Assembly: GCA_934615645.1 (NCBI GenBank)
Contig: CAKTTR010000001.1
Span: 1 to 64,000 of the forward strand
Source: an uncultured Oscillospiraceae bacterium
GTDB lineage: Bacteria; Bacillota; Clostridia; Oscillospirales; Oscillospiraceae
Direction: 5' to 3'
Length of the DNA stretch: 64,000 bases
Part shown: in pieces, positions 29,280 to 38,454 of the stretch
How the letters are laid out: every line of letters begins with the position of its first letter
Position numbering within the stretch: the first letter of the stretch is position 1
Notes under the pieces: generated by a model
Databases searched by the model: none
Told to the model about the DNA's origin: nothing
Seen by the model: only the letters and a program-made list of their open reading frames with translations
Translations under genes and position numbers: made by a program

Positions 29280-30377
29280 ATGCTGCAAATGATCGAAGAC
29301 CGCCGGGCGCTGCACCAGATCCCGGAATTGGACCGGCAGCTGCCGGAGACGCTGGCCTATCTGACTGCCGCCCTGGCCCCGCTGCGCTGCCGCCTGCTGC
29401 GGCCCATGGCGGGGGCGCTGTGCGCGTATTTTGACTTCGGCGCGGCGCGCACCATTGCGTTCCGCTCCGATGCCGACGCGCTGCCGGTGCAGGAGCAGAC
29501 GGGGCTGCCCTTTGCCTCGCGCCACCCGGGGAAAATGCACGCCTGCGGCCATGATGCGCATATGGCGATGCTGCTGGAGCTGGCCCGCCGTCTGGATCGG
29601 ATGGAGGCGCTGCCGCAGAATATCCTGCTGGTCTTCCAGCCTGCGGAGGAGACGACCGGCGGCGCGCGGGACCTGTGTCAGACGGGGATCTTCCAGGAAT
29701 ATGGCGTAGAGGCGATCTTCGGGATGCACTTGTGGCCGGACCTGCCGTCGGGCGTCATCGCCAGCCGCAGGAATGAGATGATGAGCCGCTCCTGCGAGGT
29801 GACGGTGGAGATCACCGGGCGCTCCGCTCATATTGCCAAAGCGGCGGAGGGCATCGATGCCCTGGCTGCCGGGGTGGATTTTTACCAGCAGGTCATGGCG
29901 GCGGTGGACGCGCTGCCGCCGCAGGTGTTCCGCCTGTGTAAATTCGGCCGTATGGAGAGCGGGACGGTGCGCAATGCCGTCAGCGCCCATACTGTCCTGG
30001 AAGGGAGCCTGCGGGCGTTCCAGGACGAGGCCTTTACCGGCCTGCAGGCGCGCATTCGCGCCATTGGCAGCGCTGTCGCCCAGAAGAGCGGCTGTCAGGT
30101 CGAGGTCACGATGAACGACGGCTATCCGGCGGTGATGAACCCCGGCGCGCTGTTTGACCGGGTGCTTGCCAGCGGGCTGGAGTTTGTGCAGCTGGACGCG
30201 CCGGTGATGATCACGGAGGATTTCTCCTGGTACCAGCGCCAGCTGTCGGGAATGTTCTTTTTCCTGGGGGTCGGCCCGGCGCCGGCGCTGCACGCGGCGG
30301 ACTTCCAGTTTGACGAGGCGGCGCTGCAGCGGGGCGCGGATTTCTGGGAGCAGCTGGCCCGGCAGTACCGGCCGTGA
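29280..30377 (+). CDS. dapL: N-acetyldiaminopimelate deacetylase (M20 family)
   Basis: 365-residue M20 metal-dependent amidohydrolase. Zinc-site motifs are MHACGHDAHMAML around residue 90 and QPAEETTGGA, with a dimerisation domain containing GRSAHIAKAAEG. The family also includes hippurate and indole-acetyl-amino-acid hydrolases; the pathway assignment rests on divergence from dapH and proximity to dapAB. GGAGG precedes the ATG. The acetyl-diaminopimelate aminotransferase (PatA) is not in the window. Confidence 0.87.
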   Translation: MLQMIEDRRALHQIPELDRQLPETLAYLTAALAPLRCRLLRPMAGALCAYFDFGAARTIAFRSDADALPVQEQTGLPFASRHPGKMHACGHDAHMAMLLELARRLDRMEALPQNILLVFQPAEETTGGARDLCQTGIFQEYGVEAIFGMHLWPDLPSGVIASRRNEMMSRSCEVTVEITGRSAHIAKAAEGIDALAAGVDFYQQVMAAVDALPPQVFRLCKFGRMESGTVRNAVSAHTVLEGSLRAFQDEAFTGLQARIRAIGSAVAQKSGCQVEVTMNDGYPAVMNPGALFDRVLASGLEFVQLDAPVMITEDFSWYQRQLSGMFFFLGVGPAPALHAADFQFDEAALQRGADFWEQLARQYRP

Positions 30378-30413
30378 AGCGCGTTTTACGGAAATAGACA
30401 AAAGAAACGCCGG

Positions 30414-30459
30414 ATTGCAATGTATTTTTTTCGCTGTTTTGAAAAAAATACATTGCAAT
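30414..30459. repeat. Perfect 19-bp inverted repeat before the dapAB promoter
   Basis: Two perfectly complementary 19-base arms (ATTGCAATGTATTTTTTTC and its complement) around an 8-nt centre. The right arm includes the TTGCAA used as the -35 of the dapAB promoter. It can act as a hairpin in a dapL transcript, though no T-run follows, or as a DNA operator. Confidence 0.85.
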
Positions 30460-30481
30460 TGGGGAAAAAAGATGGTAATAT
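30453..30481 (+). promoter_or_regulatory. Promoter of the lysine riboswitch-dapAB unit
   Basis: TTGCAA, 17-bp spacer, TAATAT. The predicted start lies at the first bases of the riboswitch P1 helix, which supports the assignment. Confidence 0.75.
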
Positions 30482-30487
30482 ATTGGC

Positions 30488-30752
30488 TAATGATAGAGGC
30501 GCATCGCGTGATGAGTAAACAAGCTGGAAGGGGCTGTATCCCGTTGGCTTGCGGAAAGGGGCGCGTTGCCGAAGGCAGCTTCGGATACAGCGGAGCTGTG
30601 CTGGGCCGGCAAACTAATAGCTGCCGGACTGTCGCATCACTGCGGAGTGCTATCGTTTCAATTTGGATCGCCGGATCGTGCCCATTTGGCCGCCTGGCGG
30701 TGCAACAGGAATGCTGAGCAGCTGATCCGCGAGGATGCGAGCTGCTTTTTCT
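30488..30752 (+). ncRNA. Lysine riboswitch (L box) controlling dapAB
   Basis: The aptamer (about 30488-30659) shows the conserved order GATAGAGGCGC, AGTA, GGAAAGGGGCG, GCCGAAG, CTGG, GACTGTC and GGAGTGCTATC, matching the Bacillus lysC leader, with AATGATAG and CTATCGTTT closing P1. A terminator follows; CGGATC segments before it can pair with GATCCG inside it, a plausible antiterminator. Lysine binding should favour termination and so lower dapA and dapB expression. Confidence 0.93.
30717..30750 (+). terminator. Riboswitch-controlled terminator before dapA
   Basis: AGCAGCT / AGCTGCT stem followed by TTTTT, located between the lysine aptamer and the dapA ribosome site, as expected for transcriptional attenuation. 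Confidence 0.85.
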
Positions 30753-30783
30753 TATATTTTCTCACCAGAAGGAGGACAAAATT

Positions 30784-31668
30784 ATGACAGATTCGATTTT
30801 CAGAGGCATTGCCACCGCGCTGATCACCCCGTTTCGCAACGGCGAGGTGGACTATGATACCTTTGGCCGCCTGATCGATTGGCAGATCGAAAACGGGATC
30901 GACGCCCTGGTCATCTGCGGTACCACCGGCGAGGGCTCGACCCTTTCCGACGAGGAGCACAAGGCGTGCATCCGCTTCGCCGTGGAGCGGGCCGCAGGCC
31001 GGACGGTCATCATCGCCGGGACGGGCAGCAACGATACGAACTACGCCATCAACCTGACGAAGTATTCCTGCGATGTGGGCGCGGACGCGATGCTTGTCGT
31101 CACGCCTTACTATAACAAGGCCACCCAGCGGGGCCTCGTCGAGAGCTTCTACGCCATCGCCGATGCCAGCACGAAGCCGATGATCGTCTACAACGTCCCC
31201 TCCCGCACAGGCTGCAATATCCAGCCACAGACCTACCTGAAGCTGGCGGAGCATGAGAATATCCGGGGCATCAAGGAAGCCAACGGCGATATCTCCAGCG
31301 TCGTCGAGACCCAGTCGCTGCTGCGGGGCAAGCTGGACCTCTACTCCGGCAATGACGATCAGCTCGTGCCGATCCTGGCCATGGGCGGCGCAGGGTGCAT
31401 CTCGGTCCTCTCGAACCTGATGCCCCGCCAGACCCGGGAGATCTGCGATCGCTTCTGGGCTGGGGATGTCGCTGGGGCAGCCAAGCTGCAGTGCGACTAC
31501 CTGCCGCTGATCAATGCGCTGTTCAGCGAGGTCAACCCCATCCCGGTCAAGGCGGCGATGGCGGCCATGGGCTTTGGCGAAAATTCGCTGCGGCTGCCGC
31601 TGACCTGCATGGAGCAGGCCCATGCGGAGGTTTTGCTGCGGCTGATGCGGGAACAGGGGTTGATCTGA
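30784..31668 (+). CDS. dapA: 4-Hydroxy-tetrahydrodipicolinate synthase
   Basis: First enzyme of the diaminopimelate branch, condensing pyruvate and aspartate semialdehyde. 294 residues. The TIM barrel shows GTTGEGSTL, the catalytic tyrosine in PYYNKATQRG, YNVPSRTGCN and the Schiff-base lysine in RGIKEANGD. GGAGG precedes the ATG. It is controlled by the lysine riboswitch directly upstream and overlaps dapB by one base (TGATG). Confidence 0.97.
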   Translation: MTDSIFRGIATALITPFRNGEVDYDTFGRLIDWQIENGIDALVICGTTGEGSTLSDEEHKACIRFAVERAAGRTVIIAGTGSNDTNYAINLTKYSCDVGADAMLVVTPYYNKATQRGLVESFYAIADASTKPMIVYNVPSRTGCNIQPQTYLKLAEHENIRGIKEANGDISSVVETQSLLRGKLDLYSGNDDQLVPILAMGGAGCISVLSNLMPRQTREICDRFWAGDVAGAAKLQCDYLPLINALFSEVNPIPVKAAMAAMGFGENSLRLPLTCMEQAHAEVLLRLMREQGLI

Positions 31669-32399
31669 TGAGAATTATCGTAAATGGCGCCTGCGGGCGC
31701 ATGGGGCAGACGCTGCTGCGGCTCATCGCCCAGCAGCCAGAACGCTATACACTGGCCGCCGCCGTGGACCCGCGGGGCGACGGCAAGGCCGTCCTGCAGA
31801 GCTTTGACGCAGCGCCCCAAGCGGATATTATCATTGATTTCTCTCATCATAGCGCGGTGACGGAGCTGCTGGCCTACGCCCAGGCGGTCAACACGCCGGT
31901 GATCGTCGCGACGACGGGGCATACGCCCGAGGAGCGAGCGCTGATCGAAGCGGCGGGGAAAAAGATCCCGGTGTTTTACAGCGGCAATATGTCCCTGGGC
32001 ATCGCGCTGCTGTGCAGTCTGGCAAAGAAGACGGCGGCGGTGTTCCCCGACGCGGATATTGAGATCGTCGAGACCCACCACCGGCACAAGCTGGACGCCC
32101 CCAGTGGGACGGCTCTGATGCTGGCCGACGCCATCCGGGAGAGCCGCCCGGCGGCGCAGAATCACTGCGGGCGCAGCGGCATGTGCCCCCGGGAGGAGGG
32201 CGAGATCGGCATTCACGCCATCCGGCGGGGTGAGATTGTCGGCATCCACGAGGTGCAGATCTCGACGGGGACTCAGACCATCATCCTCAAGCACGAGGCC
32301 CACGACCGGGCGCTGTTTGCCGACGGTGCGCTGGATGCGGCAGCCTTTTTGCAGGGCAAGCCCGCAGGGCTTTACAAGATGGACGATTTGGTGCGCTGA
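31668..32399 (+). CDS. dapB: 4-Hydroxy-tetrahydrodipicolinate reductase
   Basis: NAD(P)H-dependent reductase that follows DapA. 243 residues; the Rossmann loop is NGACGRMG, DFSHHSAV holds the substrate region, and ETHHRHKLDAPSGTA carries the catalytic histidine and lysine. The start is fused to the dapA stop (TGATG), implying coupled translation under the same riboswitch. A strong terminator follows. Confidence 0.96.
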   Translation: MRIIVNGACGRMGQTLLRLIAQQPERYTLAAAVDPRGDGKAVLQSFDAAPQADIIIDFSHHSAVTELLAYAQAVNTPVIVATTGHTPEERALIEAAGKKIPVFYSGNMSLGIALLCSLAKKTAAVFPDADIEIVETHHRHKLDAPSGTALMLADAIRESRPAAQNHCGRSGMCPREEGEIGIHAIRRGEIVGIHEVQISTGTQTIILKHEAHDRALFADGALDAAAFLQGKPAGLYKMDDLVR

Positions 32400-32427
32400 T
32401 CGTAAATCGCAGATTTTGCACGGAAAG

Positions 32428-32478
32428 CGGCGCTGCGGCGCAGGGGCCTTCGGGCGTCTGGCCGCAGCGCCGTTTTTT
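32428..32478 (+). terminator. Terminator of dapAB
   Basis: Perfect 12-bp stem CGGCGCTGCGGC / GCCGCAGCGCCG with a 21-nt loop, then TTTTTT, 28 bases after dapB. Confidence 0.92.
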
Positions 32479-32526
32479 CTCTGCCGGTTGCGTTGTAGGA
32501 ACCAGAAGTTTTCTGCAATTTTCCAG

Positions 32527-32555
32527 TTGTCGCCAGGCCGGAAGCGTGGTATAAT
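32527..32555 (+). promoter_or_regulatory. Promoter of uvrA-radC
   Basis: TTGTCG, 17-bp spacer, TATAAT, about 77 bases before uvrA. I see no LexA (SOS) box of the GAAC-N4-GTTC type around it. Confidence 0.8.
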
Positions 32556-32632
32556 AGATTGTTGAAATACTGCTTGTTTTGCAGAAAAACAGCTTAATTA
32601 CCACGACTTACGACCCAGGAGGGGGGTCCTGT

Positions 32633-35455
32633 ATGCTAGATAAAATTTCCATCCGCGGCGCCAGAGCGAACAACCTGAAAAATGTCGATCTGGACTTGCC
32701 GCGGGATAAGCTGATCGTTTTCACCGGCCTATCCGGCTCGGGAAAATCCAGCTTGGCGTTTGATACGATCTTTGCCGAGGGGCAGCGGCGCTACGTGGAG
32801 TCCCTCTCCTCCTATGCCCGGCAATTTTTGGGGCAGATGGACAAACCGGATGTGGACTCCATTGACGGCCTCTCCCCTGCCATCTCCATCGACCAGAAGA
32901 CGACTTCGAAAAACCCCCGCTCCACCGTGGGGACGGTCACAGAGATTTATGACTATCTGCGCCTGCTCTGGGCCCGGGTCGGCACACCCCATTGCCCGCG
33001 CTGCGGCAAGGAGATCCGCCGCCAGACCATTGACCAGATCGTGGATAAGGTCGGGCAGTTGCCGGAGGGGACGAAATTCCAGGTCCTGGCCCCGGTCATC
33101 CGGGGGAAAAAGGGCGAGCACAGCAAAGTCCTGGAGGACGCACGGCGCAGCGGCTTTGTCCGCGTCCGGGTGGATGGCAGCTTATACGATCTTTCTGAAG
33201 AGATCACGCTGGATAAGAATAAAAAGCATCACATCGAGCTGGTCGTGGACCGGCTGGTCATGCGCGGCGAGATCCGCCGCCGGTTGGCTGACTCCATCGA
33301 GACGGCCACAGCCCGCAGCGGCGGTTTGGTCATCATCCAGGAGCCGGGCAGCGGCGCGGAGACGCTGTACTCCCAGAATTACGCCTGCGATGACTGCGGC
33401 GTGAGCTTGCAGGAGCTCTCGCCCCGGATGTTCTCGTTCAACAACCCCTATGGCGCCTGCCCGGCGTGTACCGGCCTGGGCTTTTTGCAAAAGGCCGACC
33501 CGGAGCTGGTCATTCCGGACCCGAGTCGTTCGATCTGGGATGGCGGCATCGAGGCCAGCGGCTGGAACAGCGTCAAGTCAGATTCCATCGCGCGGATGTA
33601 TTTTGAAGCCCTGGCGGAGAAATACCACTTTTCCCTGCAGGACCCGATCAACAAGCTGCCCAAAGCGGGACTGCAGGCGATTTTATACGGCACCGGCAAG
33701 GAAAAGCTGCAGCTGCACTACTCCCGCGGCAATGGCCGGGGGACACTGGAGCAGCCCTTTGAGGGCGTTCTGCCAAATCTGGAGCGCCGCTTGCGGGAGA
33801 CCCAGTCCGACGCGATGCGCAAGGAGCTGGAGTCCTATATGGCGGCCCAGCCCTGCCCGGAATGCCATGGCGACCGCCTCTTGGAGATCTCCCGGGCGGT
33901 GACGGTCGGCGGGATGCGCATTGCCGATTTCTGTCGCCTGCCGGTAACGCAGGCGCTGGCATTTGTGAACGATTTGCACCTGACCGGCGCCCAGGCGATG
34001 ATCGCCGACCAGATCCTGCGGGAGCTGCGGTCGCGGCTGGGCTTTTTGAAGGACGTGGGCCTGGAGTACCTGACCCTGGCCCGGGCTGCCGGGACGCTTT
34101 CCGGCGGCGAGAGCCAGCGTATCCGGCTGGCGACGCAGATCGGCTCGTCTCTGATGGGGGTCTTGTATATCCTCGATGAGCCGTCCATCGGCCTGCACCA
34201 GCGGGATAACGACCGCCTGCTGGCGACACTGAAGCGCCTGCGGGACTTGGGCAATACCCTGATCGTCGTTGAGCACGATGAGGATACGATGCGGGCGGCG
34301 GATTATATCGTGGACGTCGGCCCCGGCGCGGGCGTCCATGGCGGCAGCATCGTCGCGGCGGGGCCGCTGGAGAAGATCGTTGCCACGCCGGAGAGCATCA
34401 CGGGGCAGTATCTGTCCGGCGCGCGGAAGATCCCCGTCCCCACGCAGCGCCGCAGCGGCAATGGCCATTGGCTCAAGGCCTTCGGCTGCCGGGAAAACAA
34501 TCTGCAGAATATCGACGTCGCCATCCCCTTGGGGACGTTCACCTGCGTGACCGGCGTCTCCGGGTCGGGCAAGTCCAGCCTGGTCAATGAGATCCTCTAT
34601 AAAAAGCTGGCGGCAAAGCTGAACCGGGCCCGGCTGCGGGCCGGGCGGCACGATCATTTTGAGGGCATCGAGCATCTGGACAAGGTCATCGCCATCGACC
34701 AGAGCCCCATCGGGCGGACGCCCCGGTCGAATCCGGCGACGTATACGGGCCTGTTTAATGATATCCGCGATCTGTTTGCCGCGACGGCGGAGGCGAAGGC
34801 CCGGGGCTACGGCCCGGGGCGGTTCTCCTTCAATGTCAAGGGCGGCCGCTGCGAGGCCTGCAGCGGCGATGGGTTGGTGCGCATCGAGATGCATTTCCTG
34901 CCGGATATTTATGTCCCCTGCGAGGTCTGCGGCGGCCGCCGGTATAACCGGGAGACGCTGGAGGTGCTCTATAAGGGGAAGAATATCGCGGATATTCTGG
35001 ATATGACTGCCGATGAGGCATTGGAATTTTTTGAAAACCTGCCCAAGATTCGCCGCAAGGTGGCGACGCTGGTGGAAGTTGGCCTGGGCTATATCAAGCT
35101 GGGCCAGAGCTCCACGACCCTCTCCGGCGGCGAAGCCCAGCGGGTCAAGCTGGCGACGGAGCTCTCCCGCTGCGCCACCGGCTCGACGATCTATATCCTC
35201 GATGAGCCGACGACGGGGCTGCACACCTACGATGTGCATAAGCTGACAGAAGTCCTGCAGCGCCTGGTGGAGTTGGGCAACACCGTCCTGGTCATCGAGC
35301 ATAACCTGGACGTGATCAAGACGGCGGACTATATCATCGACCTGGGGCCCGAGGGCGGCACCGGCGGTGGGACCATCGTCGCGGCGGGAACGCCGGAGGA
35401 GATCGCGCAGCATCCGGCCAGCTATACCGGAAAATATCTGCGGGGCGTGCTGTAA
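32633..35455 (+). CDS. uvrA: Excinuclease ABC subunit A
   Basis: DNA damage-sensing ATPase of nucleotide excision repair; hands lesions to UvrB. 940 residues with two ABC ATPase modules: Walker [13 protein letters not shown] and [13 protein letters not shown], signatures [12 protein letters not shown] and [12 protein letters not shown]. Three zinc modules show as [13 protein letters not shown] with CPACTG, and CEACSGDG with CEVCGGRRY. The ATG at 32633 has AGGAGGGG just upstream. radC follows after ten bases. uvrB lies separately at 44.2 kb, and uvrC is not in the window. Confidence 0.98.
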   Translation: MLDKISIRGARANNLKNVDLDLPRDKLIVFTGLSGSGKSSLAFDTIFAEGQRRYVESLSSYARQFLGQMDKPDVDSIDGLSPAISIDQKTTSKNPRSTVGTVTEIYDYLRLLWARVGTPHCPRCGKEIRRQTIDQIVDKVGQLPEGTKFQVLAPVIRGKKGEHSKVLEDARRSGFVRVRVDGSLYDLSEEITLDKNKKHHIELVVDRLVMRGEIRRRLADSIETATARSGGLVIIQEPGSGAETLYSQNYACDDCGVSLQELSPRMFSFNNPYGACPACTGLGFLQKADPELVIPDPSRSIWDGGIEASGWNSVKSDSIARMYFEALAEKYHFSLQDPINKLPKAGLQAILYGTGKEKLQLHYSRGNGRGTLEQPFEGVLPNLERRLRETQSDAMRKELESYMAAQPCPECHGDRLLEISRAVTVGGMRIADFCRLPVTQALAFVNDLHLTGAQAMIADQILRELRSRLGFLKDVGLEYLTLARAAGTLSGGESQRIRLATQIGSSLMGVLYILDEPSIGLHQRDNDRLLATLKRLRDLGNTLIVVEHDEDTMRAADYIVDVGPGAGVHGGSIVAAGPLEKIVATPESITGQYLSGARKIPVPTQRRSGNGHWLKAFGCRENNLQNIDVAIPLGTFTCVTGVSGSGKSSLVNEILYKKLAAKLNRARLRAGRHDHFEGIEHLDKVIAIDQSPIGRTPRSNPATYTGLFNDIRDLFAATAEAKARGYGPGRFSFNVKGGRCEACSGDGLVRIEMHFLPDIYVPCEVCGGRRYNRETLEVLYKGKNIADILDMTADEALEFFENLPKIRRKVATLVEVGLGYIKLGQSSTTLSGGEAQRVKLATELSRCATGSTIYILDEPTTGLHTYDVHKLTEVLQRLVELGNTVLVIEHNLDVIKTADYIIDLGPEGGTGGGTIVAAGTPEEIAQHPASYTGKYLRGVL

Positions 35456-35465
35456 AGGAGAGAGC

Positions 35466-36158
35466 ATGGAAAAAGAAGGCAATATTCACGCCGGGCATCG
35501 GCAGCGACTGAAGCAGCGATTTCTGGAGGCGGGGATGGACGGCCTTTCGGATGTCAACTGCCTGGAACTGCTGCTGTTCTACGCCATTGCCCGGCGGGAT
35601 ACGAACCCGCTGGCCCATGCGCTGCTGGAACGGTTCGGCTCGCTTTCGGCTGTTTTCAACGCGCCGCCGGAACAGCTGCAGCAGGTGCCGGGGATCTCGG
35701 AGCATGCGGCGGTCTTGCTGCACGCCATCCCGGCGCTGGGCAGAAGGTATTTTATCGACCAGACCCGGCAAGAGAAGATCCTGAACTCGACCGAGCGCTG
35801 CGGCGCGTATCTGATCCCGTATTTCTTCGGCGCCCGGGAAGAGCAGGTGTATCTGCTGAGCCTGGATGCCAAGTGCAAGGTGTTGGACTGCAGGCTTCTC
35901 TCCCGCGGTAGTGTCAACGCGGCGGAGATCTCTGTGCGGCGCATCGTGGAGACGGCGCTTGCGGTCAACGCAACGTCTGTCGTTCTGGCCCATAACCACA
36001 CCAGCGGCATTGCACTGCCCTCCCGGGAGGACGAGGCGACGACCCGCCGCTTAGAGACAGCGCTGGATGCCGTGGGCATTCAACTGGTGGACCATATCAT
36101 TGTGGCGGATAACGATTTTGTCTCCATGGCCGACAGTGGCTTTTTCCAGAATCGCTGA
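35466..36158 (+). CDS. radC: RadC-family JAB domain protein
   Basis: 230 residues. An N-terminal helix-hairpin-helix-like region (ERFGSLSAVFNA, LQQVPGI) precedes a C-terminal JAB/MPN domain with the JAMM-type HNHTSG followed by SREDEATTRRLE. The family is named for a repair role that was later withdrawn; its function remains unsettled. AAGGAGAG precedes the ATG, ten bases after uvrA, so the two are co-transcribed. Confidence 0.9.
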   Translation: MEKEGNIHAGHRQRLKQRFLEAGMDGLSDVNCLELLLFYAIARRDTNPLAHALLERFGSLSAVFNAPPEQLQQVPGISEHAAVLLHAIPALGRRYFIDQTRQEKILNSTERCGAYLIPYFFGAREEQVYLLSLDAKCKVLDCRLLSRGSVNAAEISVRRIVETALAVNATSVVLAHNHTSGIALPSREDEATTRRLETALDAVGIQLVDHIIVADNDFVSMADSGFFQNR

Positions 36159-36185
36159 GCGGAAAATACATAGCAAAACATAGTA

Positions 36186-36222
36186 AAAACCACAGGCAAG
36201 CGAAATACTTGCCTGTGGTTTT
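36186..36222. terminator. Bidirectional terminator between radC and the DltA-like gene
   Basis: 15-bp stem AAAACCACAGGCAAG / CTTGCCTGTGGTTTT with a 7-nt loop and A/T ends that give T-rich tails in both directions. It separates convergent genes. Confidence 0.9.
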
Positions 36223-36232
36223 GTTATGTCCG

Positions 36233-37792
36233 TTATTGCGGTGCGGGCTGGGCATCTGGCGTGTTTGCCAGATGGGCCTGGGTGATGTAGCGGCTTTTGA
36301 GCATGGCCCGGTCGATTTTGCCATTGGCGTTAAAGGGCATCTGCTCCAGGTGGATGAACCGGTTGGGCTGCATGTAATTGGGCACGGTGTGCCGCAGCCG
36401 GAAGAGGATGCGGGATTCGTCGATGGGCCCATCGTAGATGCAGACGATCTGGTCCGTATCGGCCTGGTGCAGGCAGACGGCGTTTTTGATCTCCGCCAGG
36501 CTGCACAGGACGGCTTCAATCTCGCCCAGCTCAATGCGGTAGCCCATATGCTTGATCTGCCCGTCCTTCCGGGAGCAGAAGCGGAGGATCCCACGCTTGT
36601 CCATAATGCCCAAATCGCCGGTCCGGTAAATGAGGTCCGGATAAGCAGAGGCGGGGTTTTGGACAAAGGCGGCGGACGTCTTGTCCGGGTCATTATAATA
36701 GCCCTTGGCCAGGCCGATGCCCCGGACGCAGATCTCGCCGATCTGGCCGCGCTTGACGAAGTTGAGATCGTCATCCAGCAGCATGACCTGCTTGTTCAGG
36801 CAGGGACGGCCGATGGGGATCATCTCCTCGTCGGCAAATTCCTTGTTGACGATAAAATAAGTGCAGTCAACGGTGACTTCCGTCGGACCGTAGAGATTGA
36901 CATATTGCACGTCCGGCAGGGCGGCCCGCCAGATGTTCAGCTCCCGGGCCCGCATCGGCTCGCCGCCGACGATGACGCGCTTGAGCCAGCGGGGCGCCGC
37001 CTTGGCCAGTGCGCCGGAGTTTGCCAGCTGGTTAAACGCGCCGGTGCTCCAGATGAAGGAGGTGATGCCGTAGTCGTCGGCAAAGGCGAGCAGCCGCTCC
37101 GGCAGCAGGACGTATTCCTGCGGGAAGATGTGGACGGTACAGCCGCAGCGCAGGCCCAGGTAGATATCCTTGACAGAGAGGTCAAAGTAGAAGGGGGCCT
37201 GGTTGCCGAGAATGTCTTCGTCGGTGAAGTGGAACGTATCGGCCATCCACTCGGTGAAATCAATGACAGCCCGGTGGGAGATCACGATCCCCTTGGGTGC
37301 GCCGGTGGAGCCGGAGGTGTAGATGACATAGGCCGGGTCGATATCCAGGACCATCTGGCGGCGGGCCGTCAGGAACATCGTCACCGGGTTGGCCCGCTGG
37401 GCTTCTTCCAGGGTGAAGACCGGGCACATGGCGGCGAAGTGGTCCATATCCTCCTCTGCGTCCCGGGGGCCTAGCAGCGCGGCGGGGCGCAGCTGCCGCA
37501 GGATCATCTCCAGGCGGCGGGGCGGCATATCCCGGTCGATGGGGACGTAATAGTTGCCGCTGGCCAAGATCCCCATAAACCCAGCCAGGCTCAGAGAGGA
37601 GCGCTCGACCAGAATGGCGATGGGCCGGTTCAGGGCGTTGGTCCGGGTCATGATAAATGTGCCGATGGCTTCGGCAGCGTGCAGCAGGGACCGGAAGGTG
37701 TAAGCATTTTTCGGGTCGGCAAAGGCGACTTTGTCGCCATATTGTGCAGCCGAGTGTTCGAGATACTCAAACAGATTCTTTTGCAGCGCCAA
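36233..37792 (-). CDS. DltA-like amino-acid adenylating enzyme
   Basis: 519-residue stand-alone adenylation-domain protein of the D-alanine:carrier ligase/NRPS A-domain type. Core motifs are YVIYTSGSTGAPKG (A3), FYFDLSVKD with the amino-group-binding aspartate (A4), NLYGPTEVT (A5), YRTGDLG (A7), a hinge with KHMGYRIELGEIE (A8) and the C-terminal lysine in NANGKIDR (A10). It activates an amino acid as adenylate. The usual dltB, dltC and dltD partners and any carrier protein are absent. The start is a TTG with AAAGGTGG about ten bases upstream. It follows greA by 47 bases on the same strand. DltA itself is possible but not proven. Confidence 0.85.
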   Translation of the reverse strand: MALQKNLFEYLEHSAAQYGDKVAFADPKNAYTFRSLLHAAEAIGTFIMTRTNALNRPIAILVERSSLSLAGFMGILASGNYYVPIDRDMPPRRLEMILRQLRPAALLGPRDAEEDMDHFAAMCPVFTLEEAQRANPVTMFLTARRQMVLDIDPAYVIYTSGSTGAPKGIVISHRAVIDFTEWMADTFHFTDEDILGNQAPFYFDLSVKDIYLGLRCGCTVHIFPQEYVLLPERLLAFADDYGITSFIWSTGAFNQLANSGALAKAAPRWLKRVIVGGEPMRARELNIWRAALPDVQYVNLYGPTEVTVDCTYFIVNKEFADEEMIPIGRPCLNKQVMLLDDDLNFVKRGQIGEICVRGIGLAKGYYNDPDKTSAAFVQNPASAYPDLIYRTGDLGIMDKRGILRFCSRKDGQIKHMGYRIELGEIEAVLCSLAEIKNAVCLHQADTDQIVCIYDGPIDESRILFRLRHTVPNYMQPNRFIHLEQMPFNANGKIDRAMLKSRYITQAHLANTPDAQPAPQ

Positions 37793-37839
37793 GGGGATAC
37801 GCCACCTTTCTCTCTAGGATGCGCCGGGCGTGCCGGCGG

Positions 37840-38346
37840 TCAGAAGGGTAAAATCGGGGCGGAGCCGTCGTCCTCCGCCTGCGTAATGGCACGGATGAGA
37901 ACGGCATAGTGATACTGAGGGCTAACCTGGACCTCGACCCGGTCGCCGGCGCGGCGGCCGAGGACAGCCTTGCCCAAGGGGGATTCCTTGCTGATCAGGC
38001 CCTGGTCCGGGTCGGTCCGGATCGTGGTAACGACCTGGATGGTCTGCTCCATCTCGTCCTCTTCAAAGTAGAGGGTCACCTTGTCAAACAGCCCGACGAC
38101 GCTGCTCTGCTTGGGGGCTTCGTCGATCACATGGGCGGTTTTGATCATATTCTGCAGGTAGCGGATGCGGCTTTCGTTGCGGTTTTTGGCGCGCTTGGCT
38201 TCTTTGTATTCGAAATTCTCGCTCAGATCGCCAAATTCGCGGCAGCGCTTGACCTCCTCTAAAAGGACGGGCCGCTGGTTTTGGATCCGGTCGTCCAGCT
38301 CCTGCTGCATTAAGCGAATGTCCTGTTTTGTCAATTCGTCGTGCAT
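37840..38346 (-). CDS. greA: Transcription elongation factor GreA
   Basis: 168 residues. The N-terminal coiled coil carries the tip motif GDLSENFEYKEAK with the acidic residues that stimulate RNA cleavage by paused RNA polymerase; the C-terminal half is the FKBP-like domain with ISKESPLGKAVLG. GAGG precedes the ATG. It has its own promoter and leads a probable two-gene unit with the DltA-like ligase. Confidence 0.93.
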   Translation of the reverse strand: MHDELTKQDIRLMQQELDDRIQNQRPVLLEEVKRCREFGDLSENFEYKEAKRAKNRNESRIRYLQNMIKTAHVIDEAPKQSSVVGLFDKVTLYFEEDEMEQTIQVVTTIRTDPDQGLISKESPLGKAVLGRRAGDRVEVQVSPQYHYAVLIRAITQAEDDGSAPILPF

Positions 38347-38404
38347 AAAACTGCCTCTTTCCTTTGGGCGCGGGGCTTGGACAGGCCCGGCAGTCCTTGC
38401 AAAT

Positions 38405-38433
38405 ATATTACCACGTTACGGCAAACGCGTCAA
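38405..38433 (-). promoter_or_regulatory. Promoter of greA
   Basis: Minus-strand TTGACG, 17-bp spacer, TAATAT, about 59 bases before greA and just after the stop of the DUF2238 gene. Confidence 0.8.
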
Positions 38434-38454
38434 TGAAAAGCGCGTTAAAAATCC

